A DNA stretch of 64,000 bases from Punica granatum (taxonomy: Eukaryota > Streptophyta > Magnoliopsida > Myrtales > Lythraceae), in the NCBI RefSeq assembly GCF_007655135.1, contig NC_045134.1, forward strand, positions 3,368,982-3,432,981, in the 5' to 3' direction. Below are positions 1 through 12,111 of this stretch, in pieces. A program made the position numbers and the translations under genes. The first letter of the stretch is position 1; each line of letters opens with the position of its first letter. The notes beneath the pieces are model-generated. The model was not told the origin of the DNA and made no database searches. It saw only the letters and a program-made list of their open reading frames with translations.

Positions 1-833
1 TATCTGAATCAATCATCTGATTGACACAGCCCAACCATGGAAGTTGAAGACAGAGCAAACTCATCGGCTTAGCACTGACGTGACATGGGTCAACTGGATT
101 TAAAATGAACCCTACATATATATTCATGAGGGGACCCGTACAACTTGCATATATATAAAATAGACGACGGACACTGTCTTATATCTCGAACCTTAGCATG
201 ATGCTTGTCACCTAAATGAAGGCTTAACATCTAACAGTCCAATGAAACATACGATTCCTAACATGCTACTCGGATACGTATAAATCTCCTTTGGTGTTTG
301 GAATCGGAGATGGAATGCGGAGAGGGAATCATCACTTCGATTAAAACACTAATCCTGAACTAAACAGGCCCATAAAACAATTCATTGTCGGCCCAACATC
401 TTCAAGCCCATTCTCTTTTTGGGCCGACAAAAGCAAGACAAATCAATGGGCAGAAAATTTTGGCCCACAAGCCCACCAATTTCTCGTTATTTAAAATGCT
501 TCCCCCAAAGTTTGCAAATTTTGAACAGTGAAAGAGAGAGGGATCGGAGGATTCACATTTTCAGACAACAATCATCTCTTCATCGTCCTCCGCTCTTCTT
601 CTTCAGACAGAGATTCACTCACAGAGACAGCGCAAGTTCGTTCCTTTCTTCAATTCCGACCTCATACTCTGCCGACCCACCTCCCGTCTCGGAGCCTCTT
701 CCCCCGCAATTTGTCCCCGCCTTCTCTTCGGGGCAGAAGGGGGAGGGGCTAGGGCTTGCCTGGCGAATTGGGAGCTCGATGTTCGTGTAATCGGAGGCCG
801 GAGGAGCGAGAATTTCACTGTGAGCTCTTTTTG
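1..833. other. 5' intergenic region and leader of the WD40-like gene
   Basis: No gene is recognised in the first ~500 bases. From about 530 the sequence becomes GA/CT-rich and then GC-rich, as in a plant 5' leader, and runs into the ATG at 834. Open frames here in several phases are compositional and carry no family motif. Confidence 0.5.
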
Positions 834-3441
834 ATGGACGGGAAGAGGGTAGGGGTGAGCCCTCGGCCGTGCAGTGGGAGGAGAGTGGTGGCGTCGAAGA
901 AGAGGCGCAGGTGGTGGGGGTGCGGCGGGGAGGAGTGTGTGAACAGCGTGAAGAAGCTCCTCAGGCGGGAGATTTGCTCCAAGAGGGACCGCGCCTTCTC
1001 CATTTCCGATGCCCAGGAACGGTTCCGCAACATCCGGTTCCAGGTCAGTCCTCAAGTCCACTCCTTTTCTTGTTTTGGCTTTCGCACGAAGCTGTCCCTC
1101 GGGGGAAAGGAACTAACGAGTTCGTGAATTCGCTATCTCCGGGGCAATTTTTGGTGGAAATGAGAAGTTGGGTTTCTGCTGTTTATCACTTAAATTAGTT
1201 AAAAGTATGTGCAAGGATCAGCTACTCAGTTAATGTTGTTATTCTGGCCTGATTCGGGTAAAGTATTTGCTTAGCAGAGCTTGAATGAATGGACAGTGGT
1301 TTCTTATGGTTGATCCCAACTTCATTCAGTCATTGGTATAGTTGAATTGGTCTGCAGAGTTTCTGGAAGTGTGTACTTCTCGAGTTTAAGTAATTTTGGC
1401 TTTACTGGGATGTAGGTCTAGGTAGTTCCATCTTCAGTGCCATTTAGATTTATTTCATTTTTCTTCTTGCTGGGCCAAAATATTTACCCAGAATATTGAA
1501 CAAACCCTTTGATGGAGTTGGAATTTTGTATTTAGTGTTTCCTTCTTACCCTTTTAAAGATAAAAGATTTCATATGTAATGTCGAGTTTGGTGTTGATGT
1601 CACTGTTATTAATGCTAAGTTTTAATGAAAATGTGTGTGTAGGAGGAGTATGATACTCACGATCCAAAAGGGCATTGCTCTACAGTCCTGTCTTTTCTCA
1701 GAAAGAGGTCGAAGATTATTGAAATTGTGGCAGCTCGTGATATCGTTTTCGCCCTTGCGCAGTCTGGTGTTTGTGCAGCATTTAGTCGAGGTAGTAGCTG
1801 TATTGTTATGATTTGTCCTGCCGAGTTGAAAGTTTTCTCAATTTTGAGGGTTGTTCGGTTATTTCCCTAAATGCAGAGACCAATGAAAGGATATGCTTCC
1901 TCAATGTCAGCCCAGATGAAGTTATTCGAAGCTTGTTCTACAATAAGAACAATGATTCGCTGATAACAGTTTCTGTATATGCTTCAGACAATTACAGCTC
2001 TCTAAAATGCCGAACCACAAGGATCGAGTATGCGAATCTCTTCCTAAAGATTTTAACATTTTTGTTTAGTAGAAAAAAATATATGTATACCTTATTATGT
2101 TGTTCTTGTGCTGAATTATTTGCTGATGGGAGATATTGTGGATGGTTTAGATATATAAGAAGGGGCAAGCCAGATGCTGGGTTTGCCCTATTTGAATCCG
2201 AGTCGCTAAAGTGGCCTGGTTTTGTGGAGTTTGATGATGTAAATGGGAAGGTGCTCACTTACTCTGCACAGGACAGGTATAGATTTGTGTCCACGTTACT
2301 GTTTGAGTCATTTCTTCAAATCATTTAGGTTTTTAGCACTTTCACATTTAATACCTATTTCTCTCTTCTTACATTCTATTGTACGATGTGTTAGCATATA
2401 CAAGGTGTTTGACTTGAAGAACTATACGATGTTGTACTCCATATCAGACAAAAACGTCCAGGAGATCAAGATTAGGTAATATTTCTAATATGTTCGAGGT
2501 TTCTGCTACTATGTTCCGTTTTCTCTCCATATCTATCCCTATTCATTTATTGTTTATTGCTCAACTTTTACAGCCCAGGGATCATGCTATTGATATTTAA
2601 TAAGGCTAGTGGCCATGTCCCTCTCAAGATTCTCTCAATAGAGGATGGTACTGTTCTCAAGTCATTTAACCATCTCCTCCATCGGAAAAAGAAGGTTGAT
2701 TTCATCGAACAGTTCAATGAGAAGCTCCTTGTCAAGCAGGAAGATGAGAATCTTCAAATTCTTGATGTAAAGATCTTTCTTGACATCTTACCATGTTTTG
2801 TGGATTCAGTTACTTGTTTCTGACTTGCTGTTAATTGCAGGTACGCAACTTTGAGCTAACAGAAGTTAGCAGGACAGAGTTCATGACTCCATCAGCGTTC
2901 ATATTTCTGTATGAGAATCAGCTATTCCTTACATTTAGGAATCGCACTGTTGCTGTGTGGAACTTCAGAGGGGAGCTTGTGACTTCCTTTGAAGACCATC
3001 TTCTGTGGCATCCAGACTGCAATACAAACAACATATATATCACGAGTGATCAGGACCTCATAATCTCTTACTGCAAGGCAGATTCCGATGATCTTCTCTC
3101 TGAAGGAAATGGTAATTTCTTTCATCTTGAACTTTTGTTCATAGTGAAGTTTTGCTGAACTTCATTTACTAAAAGCAGGCTGTTTCTTCTCTATTGCAGC
3201 GGGGTCCATCAATGTTAGCAATATTTTAAATGGGAAGTGCCTCGCAAAAATTCAAGTGAGCAACAGTTGCCCCTCTGAAGATGAATTAAGTGGGGAAGCA
3301 AAGAAACGGGCCCGCTCCTCAAGAATAAGAAGCAAAGTCGCGGAAGCTTTGGAAGATATAACTGCTCTCTTCTACGATGAGGAGAGGAACGAGATCTACA
3401 CAGGCAACATGCACGGCCTTGTTCATGTGTGGTCCAACTGA
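834..3441 (+). CDS. WD40/transducin-like plant protein, 8 exons
   Basis: Predicted exons are 834-1043, 1643-1790, 1877-2027, 2151-2276, 2395-2475, 2574-2766, 2841-3111 and 3200-3441. Every junction is GT-AG, phases match, and the product is 473 residues. The start is the first ATG after the GC-rich leader; it opens a basic Arg/Lys-rich N-terminus (KKRRRWW) with a Cys-containing stretch (CGGEECVNSVKKLLRREIC). Beta-propeller-like repeats follow, including NEIYTGNMHGLVHVWSN at the very C-terminus and FRNRTVAVWNFRGELVTSF near residue 340. A basic segment (KKRARSSRIRSK) near residue 420 could be a nuclear signal. It resembles a conserved, poorly characterised plant family usually annotated as transducin/WD40 repeat-like. 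The molecular role is unknown, and no catalytic motif is seen. All frames are open, so it appears functional. Confidence 0.82.
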
Positions 3442-4000
3442 TGCTTTGGGTGTGATAGCTTGTTTCCTCCTGTGCATATCATAGGACTAGCTGCTGTAAT
3501 AGTCTGTATTCGCTTTGTCTGTGCCATTAATATGAGAAAGAACGTGTTGATTCTGTATGATAAAATGTTATTTTCCGACTTCAATTCTTTTCTTATGTTT
3601 GGTTGGACGCGACCTTGTTGAGCTTGTATCATTGACATAATGGAATGTAATGTAGCTATTCAGTTTGTCTTCCCCCTCAGCTCCACCATCTTCTGCTTTT
3701 CTCCATCTGCCCCTCTTAATGTTGCTCTGTTTAGTTCCTTACGATCTTGTCTTTGATGGAGTAGGAAATTTGTAGCTTGGCCTTGTTATAGGCTATCGAT
3801 GCACCAGTCTCGACCTCATCAGATCTGGTCAAATCAATGCATGCCTTGTGTGCATGTAAACCGTGATCATAGTCAAGCTGGTAGAAGGTATACATTGTCA
3901 GTTTTGAATGATATCAGTCTGCAACACAAAAGCCAATACATCAATACATCGTAATGTGTACAGAGATCAAAATTTCTTACACAAGCACCGAAGGCGATGC
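3442..4000. other. 3' UTR and spacer after the WD40-like gene
   Basis: About 250 bases after the stop are T-rich and probably 3'UTR, with AATGGAATGTAATG-like signals near 3640. Nothing coding is recognised before the tandem repeat at 4001. Confidence 0.4.
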
Positions 4001-4163
4001 TCGTGGTAGACTTGCCCCGTTCGTGGCTACAAACCCCTTACATCTCACATTTGGTACTTAGAAATGGACACATCCCAAGACGATAGTCGTGGTAGACTTG
4101 CCCCGTTCATGGCTACAAACTCCATACATCCCACATTTGGTACTTAGAAATGGACACATCCCA
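4001..4163. repeat. 86-bp direct tandem duplication
   Basis: Two near-identical units start at 4001 and 4087 with TCGTGGTAGACTTGCCCCGT. The second ends near 4163. Only scattered substitutions separate them, so the duplication looks recent. It lies just 3' of the decayed p23 copy and has no coding potential. Confidence 0.8.
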
Positions 4164-4197
4164 AACTGAAATCGCCATAGAAAACTAGACCCTCTTT

Positions 4198-5470
4198 TTA
4201 CATGCCTGTTCCGTTACTCTTCTTGCTTTCGTTACGAGCAGCAAGGTCATTGCTTTCCTAGACAGTTGAGCCTCCGTAACAATTGCTGCACCGGGTTCTC
4301 CTTGCCCTTTCTCGTTTTGCTCTTCTTCTGTTTCGAGCCCTTCTGTGGATGCAAATCGAGCAAAAGCATCCGAGGTTAGAAGTTCCAAATTGAATGGATG
4401 CAAATTCCTTGAACAATCAGATGAGTCTTAGGTCATACAGAGGTATCCATTTCACCGTTGTCAGCCCGAGCTTGCTCTGTCATAGAAGGACAAGTAAAAG
4501 GAAAGCAATCAGAGCCTTTATACATCAAGCTGTTTTTCCAAATGTAGCCGAAACATCAAAGAATATGCATCCATACTTACCATTCTCCTCCTCCTCGTCG
4601 ACCCACTTATCCCAATCCACTTTGACGAATGCCGGAGGCTTCCCTTCTTGTTTCAATAGCCTGTTCCACCATTTCTTCTCTTCCTTCTTTATCACATATC
4701 CAATGCTTCTCACACCGATGTTGCATTTGCTTTCCTGAAAGAATGTTCATAGATTAACTTCATACAGATCAGCAGCCGAGTGACTTAGCACGTTTGGGGA
4801 AAACGGATTTGTACCTTTGCATTGATCTTGTCAAACAGTTGGATGTCAACCTCGTAGGGCATTCCATCTTTGGTGGCAGAGAAGGTGAACTGCCCTTAAG
4901 GTTTGAGCTTATGAGTCTCGTCTTTGGCATCCGGGAGATCAATGGTGATGTAGATCTTGTCAGATCTCTACGCCCACTTTACCGTAGGGTGCTGGTTGCA
5001 AATACGGCAAATAAATCACGTCCAGCTCGAGTCTAGGCAATCGGACCTTCACATTTCCTAATGGAGAAACAGATCAAGGAAGGGAAACAAGAAAATGCTG
5101 TATATCTATCCACTGTCTTGCAGTTCCAGTAACAGAACTCGGACATCCTTTGCAATCTCAGCAATCATTTCGGAACCGAATTCCGATGAATCAGTCGAAA
5201 CTTCAGATTACATAATCAGTAGAACGCTTATGTCAGAATGCTATGACTTTCAAGGACTGCCCTATCAAATTTCTAGTTTCAAGCTATATATAGGAAACTA
5301 CGTGACTCTCCCCAAGAAGAAAGGATCATTCCAACACGAATATCCGGTTCAGTAAGAAATAAGCATCTCATCTCAACCAAACGGAAGGAACAGCTAATCG
5401 GAGTCCCGAACCAAAGTTCAAGAAACGCAGGACAGCGTGATAGAATTACGCGGTAAAGGGGGTACCTCAT
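4198..5470 (-). pseudogene. p23-type HSP90 co-chaperone (CS domain) pseudogene with introns
   Basis: p23 proteins bind HSP90 through a CS/alpha-crystallin-like fold in the cytosol. On the minus strand, exon 4815-4991 reads HPTVKWA, then RSDKIYITIDLPDAK, then GQFTFSATKDGMPYEVDIQL, with two in-frame stops: TAG after HPTVKWA and TAA before GQFTF. Exon 4581-4734 carries the family signature GKPPAFVKVDWDKWVDEEEE. Splice sites between exons are still recognisable, so this is a decayed duplicated copy, not a processed one. A short first exon (ATGAG then GT) is possible at 5466-5470. A C-terminal tail ending SKKSNGTGM with stop at 4198 is readable only in a different frame. A functional readthrough product is unlikely. 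Confidence 0.82.
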
Positions 5471-7040
5471 TGTGCAAAGACAGCAAGATCTTTCGCGGGT
5501 GTGCTGTGGATGAAGAGCTTGCTCGATGCTAACGAAGAACCGGGGGAGATACAGACAGACAGACAGAGAGAGGGACAGAGTATGCCGACAAAGACAGACA
5601 ATGGGGAGGAACCTGAGAGAGCTCGAACGTTCCAGAAAAGAAGTTTGATCTGCTCCGCTCAAACCAACTGTTCACTGTTTGAAACGGTTTCCCAACTGTT
5701 CATTCTGTGAACTTGCCCATAGCTTTTGATGTCCAGGCTTGGTCATGGCTATCACCCTCTGCCCAAATTGCTACCCGAGCTCTATCGGACTCCCGGCAAT
5801 TCATTGAGTTTAACGGGACTTGTTCGGATGGGCTGCCTGTAATCCATACTTTTAATCGTGTTCTAGGTGCGATGCAGTTTAGTACGCTGATGGGAAGGCG
5901 GAAATGTTTCCACACACCGATCACGGAGGACTTCATAGTCGTATCACCCTCTTCTTGGACGAGAAACATCATCGATAGCCTTCAGTTGAGTTACTGCTTC
6001 ATGGAACCGACCAAATCCTCATCCTCTACCTGATCAGCTACTGCAGCCCCGAGAACAGACCTTGACTACAAAGCTATCCAATATGGAATCTCTCGATCTA
6101 TTTTGGATGGCAATCTGCCCATCCTGGCCTCTCTCGGCGCCGAGCACCACAACCCATAGCCAAGCAATGCGTCACTCGCTGTGCTGCCGGTCACTCGATT
6201 GCCGAGAGATTGGAAGTTATCCTCTTGTTCAAAAGGTTTTGCCTTAACGTCCGAAATAAATAAACGCAAGTAAATATATAATAGGGAATTTTCAGACAGG
6301 TGAAGGAGACAACGACATCTCCCCCGGAAAAGACATTCGCGCCATTTTATCTCTCACCCGTGGGCCTCATGGGCTCGATGTCTATGGGCCGAATTCACGA
6401 CACAAAGGCCCAGGACATTCATGTGTTGCCCCACGATGTTGACTTTGCCTTCACTTTGACCCCCTGAACTTGGTTCTGTGATGCAATCGCCTTCTCATAA
6501 AGAGGTTTCTGAAACCACTTCACTTCACAATAAGCTCGTCAAGATCTTCAAAAGTAGCGAACATCGGTGATGAGATGGCACTGCCATTTTAAGGATACTA
6601 TGGTTTACGATAAGATGAAATGCAAATCAACCGTCACCCTCTCTTCACTTTTTAGGCTCACGGTACGACATCGGCACAATAATGGATCACACTTCTAAGT
6701 ATGTCATTGCAAGTCATTTTGCCTCCTTGAGCCTTGAGGTCTGCAAGCAGAGCCATGACTGCTGAAGCCGATGGATGATCACATGCATTCCTGGGTCTCC
6801 CGGCTCACCTATGTAGAACAGAGTCCCCGCTCTCCATCATGAATTCCAACCTAAGGAAGCATTCACCCTGTACAAGGAGAAATGATCCCAAATCTTCCCC
6901 CCATGGAATATAGTGGGGCATTGCACCAGAACGATTTCTACTTAATTAGGCTCTCATGATGGCAAAACGTACTTAACACTACCTCGATGATGATCTATCT
7001 CATCAAGGGCAAAGTTCATAGTAACACTGCTAAACACGAC
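5471..7040. other. Gene-free stretch with unrecognised open frames
   Basis: Overlapping open frames of 60-127 codons exist on both strands between 5500 and 6270. On the minus strand these include blocks reading SDALLGYGLWCSAPREAR and NCIAPRTRLKVW, interrupted by stops. I could not assign them to a family; they may be a decayed gene. From 6270 to 7040 nothing is recognised. Confidence 0.35.
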
Positions 7041-7532
7041 TAGCTGAACTAACATACACTGAGTAATCCTAATAAACATCCTAAAACAAAACAACCGAGA
7101 TTCGTTCCAACCCGGTTAATTTACAGGCGCCATCTTAAGTAACCATAACACGAGTTTAAAAAGAGGGGGAAAAGAGGGACTACTCTTGTAGAAGCTGCTA
7201 CACGACTAGCTGAACTAACATACACCGAGTAGTCCTAATAAACATCCTAAAACAAAACAACCGAGATTCGTTCCAACCCGGTTAATTTACAGGCGCCATC
7301 TTAAGTAACCATAACACGAGTTTAAAAAGAGGGGGAAAAAGAGGGACTACTCTTGTAGAAGCTGCTACACGACTAGCTGAACTAACATACACTGAGTAGT
7401 CCTAATAAACATCCTAAAACAAAACAACCGAGATTCGTTCCAACCCGGTTAATTTACAGGCGCCATCTTAAGTAACCATAACACGAGTTTAAAAAGAGGG
7501 GGAAAAGAGGGACTACTCTTGTAGAAGCTGCT
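7041..7532. repeat. Triplicated 166-167 bp tandem repeat
   Basis: Three head-to-tail units begin at 7041, 7207 and 7374 with TAGCTGAACTAACATACA. Each runs through GAGATTCGTTCCAACCCGG and AAAAGAGGGGGAAAA to GACTACTCTTGTAGAAGC. The copies differ at only a few positions, so expansion is recent. The array is about 0.7 kb 3' of the SUVH stop codon and could lie in or beyond its 3' UTR. Confidence 0.93.
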
Positions 7533-8255
7533 GCAGGTTGTACCTCCCACAAGAGTAAAATCTTCAACAGCATCTCTTATCAAGTTGAGCTCACTGTACT
7601 GCTCGACACGACATCTTCCAAAACCTGAGCTCCCTGCATTATGAGTAGACATTCTCTTCAAAAAGGTATCCCTCATTCAAAGTAAATGAAAATGCAGTTG
7701 CAAGATTGAAATGGAGTCCAACTCAGCACATGATAATGCTTCTGAACAGAGAAGAGACTTTGAGCAAATTCTAGCTCTTCCTATCAAATACTAAATTCAA
7801 GCAAGGAAATAGTGCTCCATATAACCAAACAACCTTATAGTTTGGTAACTTCCCATCAAACCCAACATCCAAAACAATCACGCAACTGAGCCTCAGCAAA
7901 AGTAAAATGCATGCACGTCAGTTCACTTGCAAGTAGTGTTTCTCATCATGTTGTAATTGGTAAGTTTTTCGCCATCATATAGCACTATGTACTTTTCCAT
8001 CCTCCACCAGCGTATACATCATATTATATTTCTAATTATTAAAACTACACAAAACTTCTTTTTAATCAATCTTGGTTACACTGCAACAAAAGCACTTTCA
8101 TTAACATCAAGTGAAACATGAATGCCAAGGAAATAGTCTAAACCTTCACCAAAACACATAAAACCAGTAATAAGTAAGAGATCCCTAACCTTTTAGTTAA
8201 AGGACGACTTGCCAGTGCTATTATTCTCCACAACCTTACCCACATACCTGGTAGA
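7533..8255. other. 3' region of the SUVH gene
   Basis: AT-rich sequence between the triplicated repeat and the SUVH stop codon, with no recognisable coding sequence. It probably includes the SUVH 3' UTR, but no polyadenylation site can be fixed from sequence alone. Confidence 0.35.
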
Positions 8256-10274
8256 CTACAAACCAAAGAAACCTCGGCACTTTGAAGACCCACACAAACA
8301 TTTCCTCTTCCTCAAATTACTACTAACATCACCCTCATTGGTCACAACTCCATAATCATAGGTCAACTCTGTCATTGGAGGAATATGCCTCAGAGTGAAG
8401 AAGGCAATATGCATATACGACTGACTGTTGTCTTCATAAATAATGGGTTGCCAGAAAACATTGGGATAGCAGCTGTGGTTCATAAATCGTGCCACGTTCC
8501 CGAAACTCTTGGCAGAAATAACTAAGGGCGAAGGGATGTTGTAAACCTCTTCTGCGGAGGGGTCATCAGAGCTGTCCCTCTCAAGCAACCCGGGATCATT
8601 CCACTTGAAAGGCTGATAAACTCGGCTTGTATCAAAAACATAATCATCCTTCTCACCTTCTTGCAGCCTCTGTTTTAATCTAGCTTTGTCTATGACTTCG
8701 CCGGCGTACTCACATATAAAAGTGCCCGCTCGAATGGGATCCCAAGAACGGAGACCCCATCCTCGGTCCTTGGTCTTGAACACTTCGAGACGGAGCTTCA
8801 GACCGGACTGGGAGACCCGGTTCTTGCAGCCGGGGAAGCACTGACAGGACGGCCCACACTCGTACAGCATCGGCTTCCTACTCACAAGGATCCCATTTCC
8901 AATGTAAGCGAAGTCGCCCTTGTTTGTCTGATTGCAGGAGCAGTTGAGGTCCCCAGGATTGCATGAACTTTGGCACTTGCAACTAGAGGAACTAAGCGCA
9001 TTGTAGGGCTTAAAGTACCTAAGAGATGGGAAGTAGGTGAAATAACCAGGTGCCTTCTCATTGTCAACATCATTCACGAGAGTTACAGGGGTGCCCTCGG
9101 CCCCTGAAGTGAGGTCTGGATTTATGAGACCAGCACGAGTGGACACCCCTTCTTTCCACTTCTCAATCGATTTCCATATACCAAAAGCTGGAGACTGCCC
9201 AGGAACCCTAACTAACTTGTACTTGAAGATATTAGCACCGGACTTTCCCTTCTGCATCCATGATTCTTGTATTGTATAGAGTCCATCATACACATAGACC
9301 TTAGAGTTTAGGTTGACCCCGTCTCTCATTCCACGAATGACTCTGACTTCATTTCCTCGGCGCAGACTCCTCTCCAGAGCAAGGTTGCCCCTCTCGAGCT
9401 TCTGATCGGAGGCCTGCTTTTCGACCATATTCGCCCCCCCACCCTGACCACTATAAATCAAGACATTCTCATCCCCAGCATCATCATCATAATATCCTGA
9501 TGAAACAATGCTTAAGGCCACGGGGTCTTCGTCAGATTCTCCCTTGACATTCAAGTAGTCAATACCCGCCATGGACGGGGCATGCAGTCCCAAAACACAA
9601 AGCTCCATCCGGAAGAAGAAAATATCACCAACTTCAACACCAGGGACCGTTCCAACTCTCCTCCTCTGGTTTGTTCGGAACATTTTGGTCATCAACATGT
9701 TGCCGGCTTTCAGGTCTGCCCGCTTGGCAAGCCCACTTGGGGTCATACCGGAGTCTTCCAATTGGCTAAGCCGCCTCCGGAGCCCATCAAAGGCTATCAT
9801 GACGAGATCAACCACTTCTCTGTTACCGTCCTCTCGCTGCACCAAACTGATTGGAGAAACGAAGTTGTGATTAACGGGTATCTCCAATGCCCTGCTCCTC
9901 CTCTCTGCAGATGTCATTTTCTGAGCGGATCTTAGAGGGCGGCCAGAACGTTTCCGACTATCCGAACCCCTTGATGCATCCATTGAAGACTCAACGTCTC
10001 CATTGGGCACCGCAGTCGAGGGCTCGGGTGTCCTAAAGGACCGAAGAGGAGTTGGAGCAGCTGGAGGCTGTGAAGCTGGCGGCGGGGATGCAAAGGGGTA
10101 AAACGGCGAATACCCAGCAGGAAATGGGCCGCTCGGGGGAGCTTGAACGTAGTTCGGGGCTTGGTCGGGTGATGGCCATATGGGCTTCAAGCTTCTGAGA
10201 GGCTTCACATCCAAAACCCTAGTCTTATCAATGGATGCAGGAGGGACAGAGTTCAGTCCTGAACCTCCTTGCAT
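8256..10274 (-). CDS. SUVH1: SUVH1/3-type histone H3K9 methyltransferase
   Basis: A nuclear SET-domain enzyme expected to methylate histone H3 lysine 9 and to bind methylated DNA through its SRA domain. The coding region is one exon of 672 residues. I chose the ATG at 10274 because MQGGSGLNSVPP followed by VLDVKPLRSLKP matches the usual start of this subfamily; an upstream in-frame ATG at 10343 would add 23 atypical residues. Order of parts: proline-rich N-terminus, AT-hook-like KRSGRPLRS (~108), SRA/YDG with GTVPGVEVGDIFFFRMELC (~208 on), Cys-rich pre-SET (~431-490), SET with RGWGLRSWD, catalytic-region RFMNHSCYPN (~596) and ELTYDYG, then post-SET CLCGSSKCRGFFG at the C-terminus. All zinc cysteines appear present. 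Members of this group can act as methyl-reader activators as well as repressive writers. Confidence 0.95.
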   Translation of the reverse strand: MQGGSGLNSVPPASIDKTRVLDVKPLRSLKPIWPSPDQAPNYVQAPPSGPFPAGYSPFYPFASPPPASQPPAAPTPLRSFRTPEPSTAVPNGDVESSMDASRGSDSRKRSGRPLRSAQKMTSAERRSRALEIPVNHNFVSPISLVQREDGNREVVDLVMIAFDGLRRRLSQLEDSGMTPSGLAKRADLKAGNMLMTKMFRTNQRRRVGTVPGVEVGDIFFFRMELCVLGLHAPSMAGIDYLNVKGESDEDPVALSIVSSGYYDDDAGDENVLIYSGQGGGANMVEKQASDQKLERGNLALERSLRRGNEVRVIRGMRDGVNLNSKVYVYDGLYTIQESWMQKGKSGANIFKYKLVRVPGQSPAFGIWKSIEKWKEGVSTRAGLINPDLTSGAEGTPVTLVNDVDNEKAPGYFTYFPSLRYFKPYNALSSSSCKCQSSCNPGDLNCSCNQTNKGDFAYIGNGILVSRKPMLYECGPSCQCFPGCKNRVSQSGLKLRLEVFKTKDRGWGLRSWDPIRAGTFICEYAGEVIDKARLKQRLQEGEKDDYVFDTSRVYQPFKWNDPGLLERDSSDDPSAEEVYNIPSPLVISAKSFGNVARFMNHSCYPNVFWQPIIYEDNSQSYMHIAFFTLRHIPPMTELTYDYGVVTNEGDVSSNLRKRKCLCGSSKCRGFFGL

Positions 10275-10430
10275 TGTACCAATCCTTTCAACAGCAAAAG
10301 CACAACCCTCAACCTCAAATCCCCAAATCTTCAGTCTCCACAAATTCCCACACTAAATCAACCTTAACCCTTGTCTTCTTCCCTTCAGATTATGCCGGAC
10401 AAACATGCAGCTACTGAACAGGCCATGTCC

Positions 10431-10685
10431 CTGCAGAAACCCAAGAGATCAAAAAAAAAAAAAAGAGCAAATTTTCACGAACCAACTTCACTCTCGAGAA
10501 CTGAAGAAAGAAACTCGAAATGAAGCTCAGAATGGAACTCCAGATCCACCGGTTCCGAGCAAAGATTCAGGCCGACAACATCATTTCTCCAAAACCCAGA
10601 ACGCCGAACGAAACCGTCCCATGATACAGACCCACAAAACACGAAAGATTCCGGCGGACGGACATGGAGAGACGAGCAAGATTAC
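10431..10685 (-). other. Predicted 5' UTR intron of the SUVH gene
   Basis: On the minus strand an AAG|GTAATC donor at 10685 and a long poly-T tract ending in GGTTTCTGCAG at 10431 frame a good GT-AG intron between a leader exon (upstream of about 10686) and the coding exon. Many SUVH genes have an intronless CDS preceded by a leader intron, which fits this reading. Confidence 0.6.
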
Positions 10686-10789
10686 CTTCATTCACCGCTT
10701 CAACAGGCTCCACTTAGGGTTGCAGCCAGAGAGGAGCGGGAAGGTCAAGAGGAAGTGAGAATCCGAATGGCCTTTCCTCGGAGAGAGTG

Positions 10790-11754
10790 AAAAGGTCTCT
10801 TTCTCATTCGTATACTGAGGTCAGCTCTTTAAACCATTTTCCCCATATTTCCTTTCTTCTGTCTCGGCGGAAAATGGAGTTTCCATTTATTAACTCCGCG
10901 TTTAGCGCCCATTTCTGTCGTTTTAGTGTTTGGAAAACGTTTTCCTCTATTTCTGAAGTGACGTGGGAAAACGTTTTCTCCTTTTCCATCTTCTATAGTG
11001 ATGGTGGCTAACACTTAAAACGGACTAAATATTCAATGTAGCCACGTGTCATGTGGACCCGAAGACCTCTATTGGGGATCGATTCGGGTTCATCGGGGCT
11101 ATACGAGTAATTGATCATAGTTGATTATGATACTCGAGTACTATTTTGTTAGTCAATCGATGTTTTTTCCAAAGATAAAATCGAGATTATGAGTGGAGTA
11201 GAATCAGTTCGAGAAGACGAAGAAATGGAGAATATAGATTTCAAAAGAGAGTTGGGCACCAACTTAGTAGAAAAATCAGATGGCCTTTCATTCGCTTCCT
11301 TTTACGGTGCACTTGGGCCATGTTTGGTTTTGGAGTTTTTTATTATACTTCACTTTAATTTCATTTATCTTCAATTCAACAACGCAATTATTATTTTTTC
11401 ATTTTTCTTCAATTTTTTTTATCTTAACTACCATTCAATTTAATTTTTAATAGTAAATTTTCTTAATTATTCATTACTTTTTTCACAATCCAACGACATA
11501 ATCATTACTTTTTCTTAATTATTCATTACTTTTTTTCTTTTTTTTTTTTCCATAAAACACAATTATTATTTTTTTATTTTCTCTCTCCACCTTATTATTT
11601 CAATCCAATTAAATATAAATATAAATATATATATATAGTTGGAATGAAGTTGAGTTATTTACAAACAAGGCCTTGTTTCTGGTTATATCAGCAAATTTCT
11701 AGTTTACAGATGTTTGTCTTTCTTATCTGAGTTTATATATGTGAATAGTACAAG
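10790..11754. other. Intergenic, partly low-complexity T-rich
   Basis: Probable promoter side of the SUVH gene, then T/A-rich low-complexity DNA from 11330 to 11640 with repeated TTATTCATTACTTTTT-like words. No gene is recognised. Short open frames around 10800-11440 have no family similarity that I can see. Confidence 0.4.
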
Positions 11755-11940
11755 CACGGGCGGAGCCAATGAAGGAGTAGGGGCAATTGCCCCCTGAACT
11801 TTGAAATTTTTAAATTTTACCCCAAAAGTATGTGTTTTTATGTAAAATTAATACTTTATCCCCCTGAACTTTGAATTTTTTAAATTTTACCCTAAAAGTA
11901 TAAGTTTTCCCCCTGGATAAAAATCTTGGCTCCGCCCCTG
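11755..11940. mobile_element. hAT-type MITE, copy 1
   Basis: A 186-bp element with terminal inverted repeats: CACGGGCGGAGCCAA at the left and TTGGCTCCGCCCCTG at the right. The interior has the internally repeated words CCCCCTGAACTTTGAA and AAATTTTACCC. It is the same family as the 191-bp element at 40062-40252. Flanking 8-mers AGTACAAG and ACAACTAG match only partly, so the target duplication has decayed or is absent. It encodes no protein. Confidence 0.8.
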
Positions 11941-12111
11941 ACAACTAGTGCGGACAAAATCCTGCCTCTAATACCACAAGAAAAACATGTGACATAGACT
12001 GACAAAGCGCTGTAATGCGGTACTATGATCAATCCGTTCCGGGTCATGCTGTTGGCACATAAGGGCATCTGCAATACTTGAGGATCCCTTACATGTAGTT
12101 CATACTGCTCG

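Noticed and set aside
419..790. 123-codon plus-strand frame upstream of the WD40-like gene
   Set aside because: Overlaps the leader, GA/CT-biased composition, no family motif. The spliced frame starting at 834 explains the gene.
5700..6269. Overlapping 70-108 codon frames on both strands
   Set aside because: No recognised domain or splice-consistent assembly; kept only as an unrecognised stretch.
11747..11948. 8-bp target duplication for the first MITE
   Set aside because: AGTACAAG and ACAACTAG agree at only five of eight positions, so no target duplication is claimed there.
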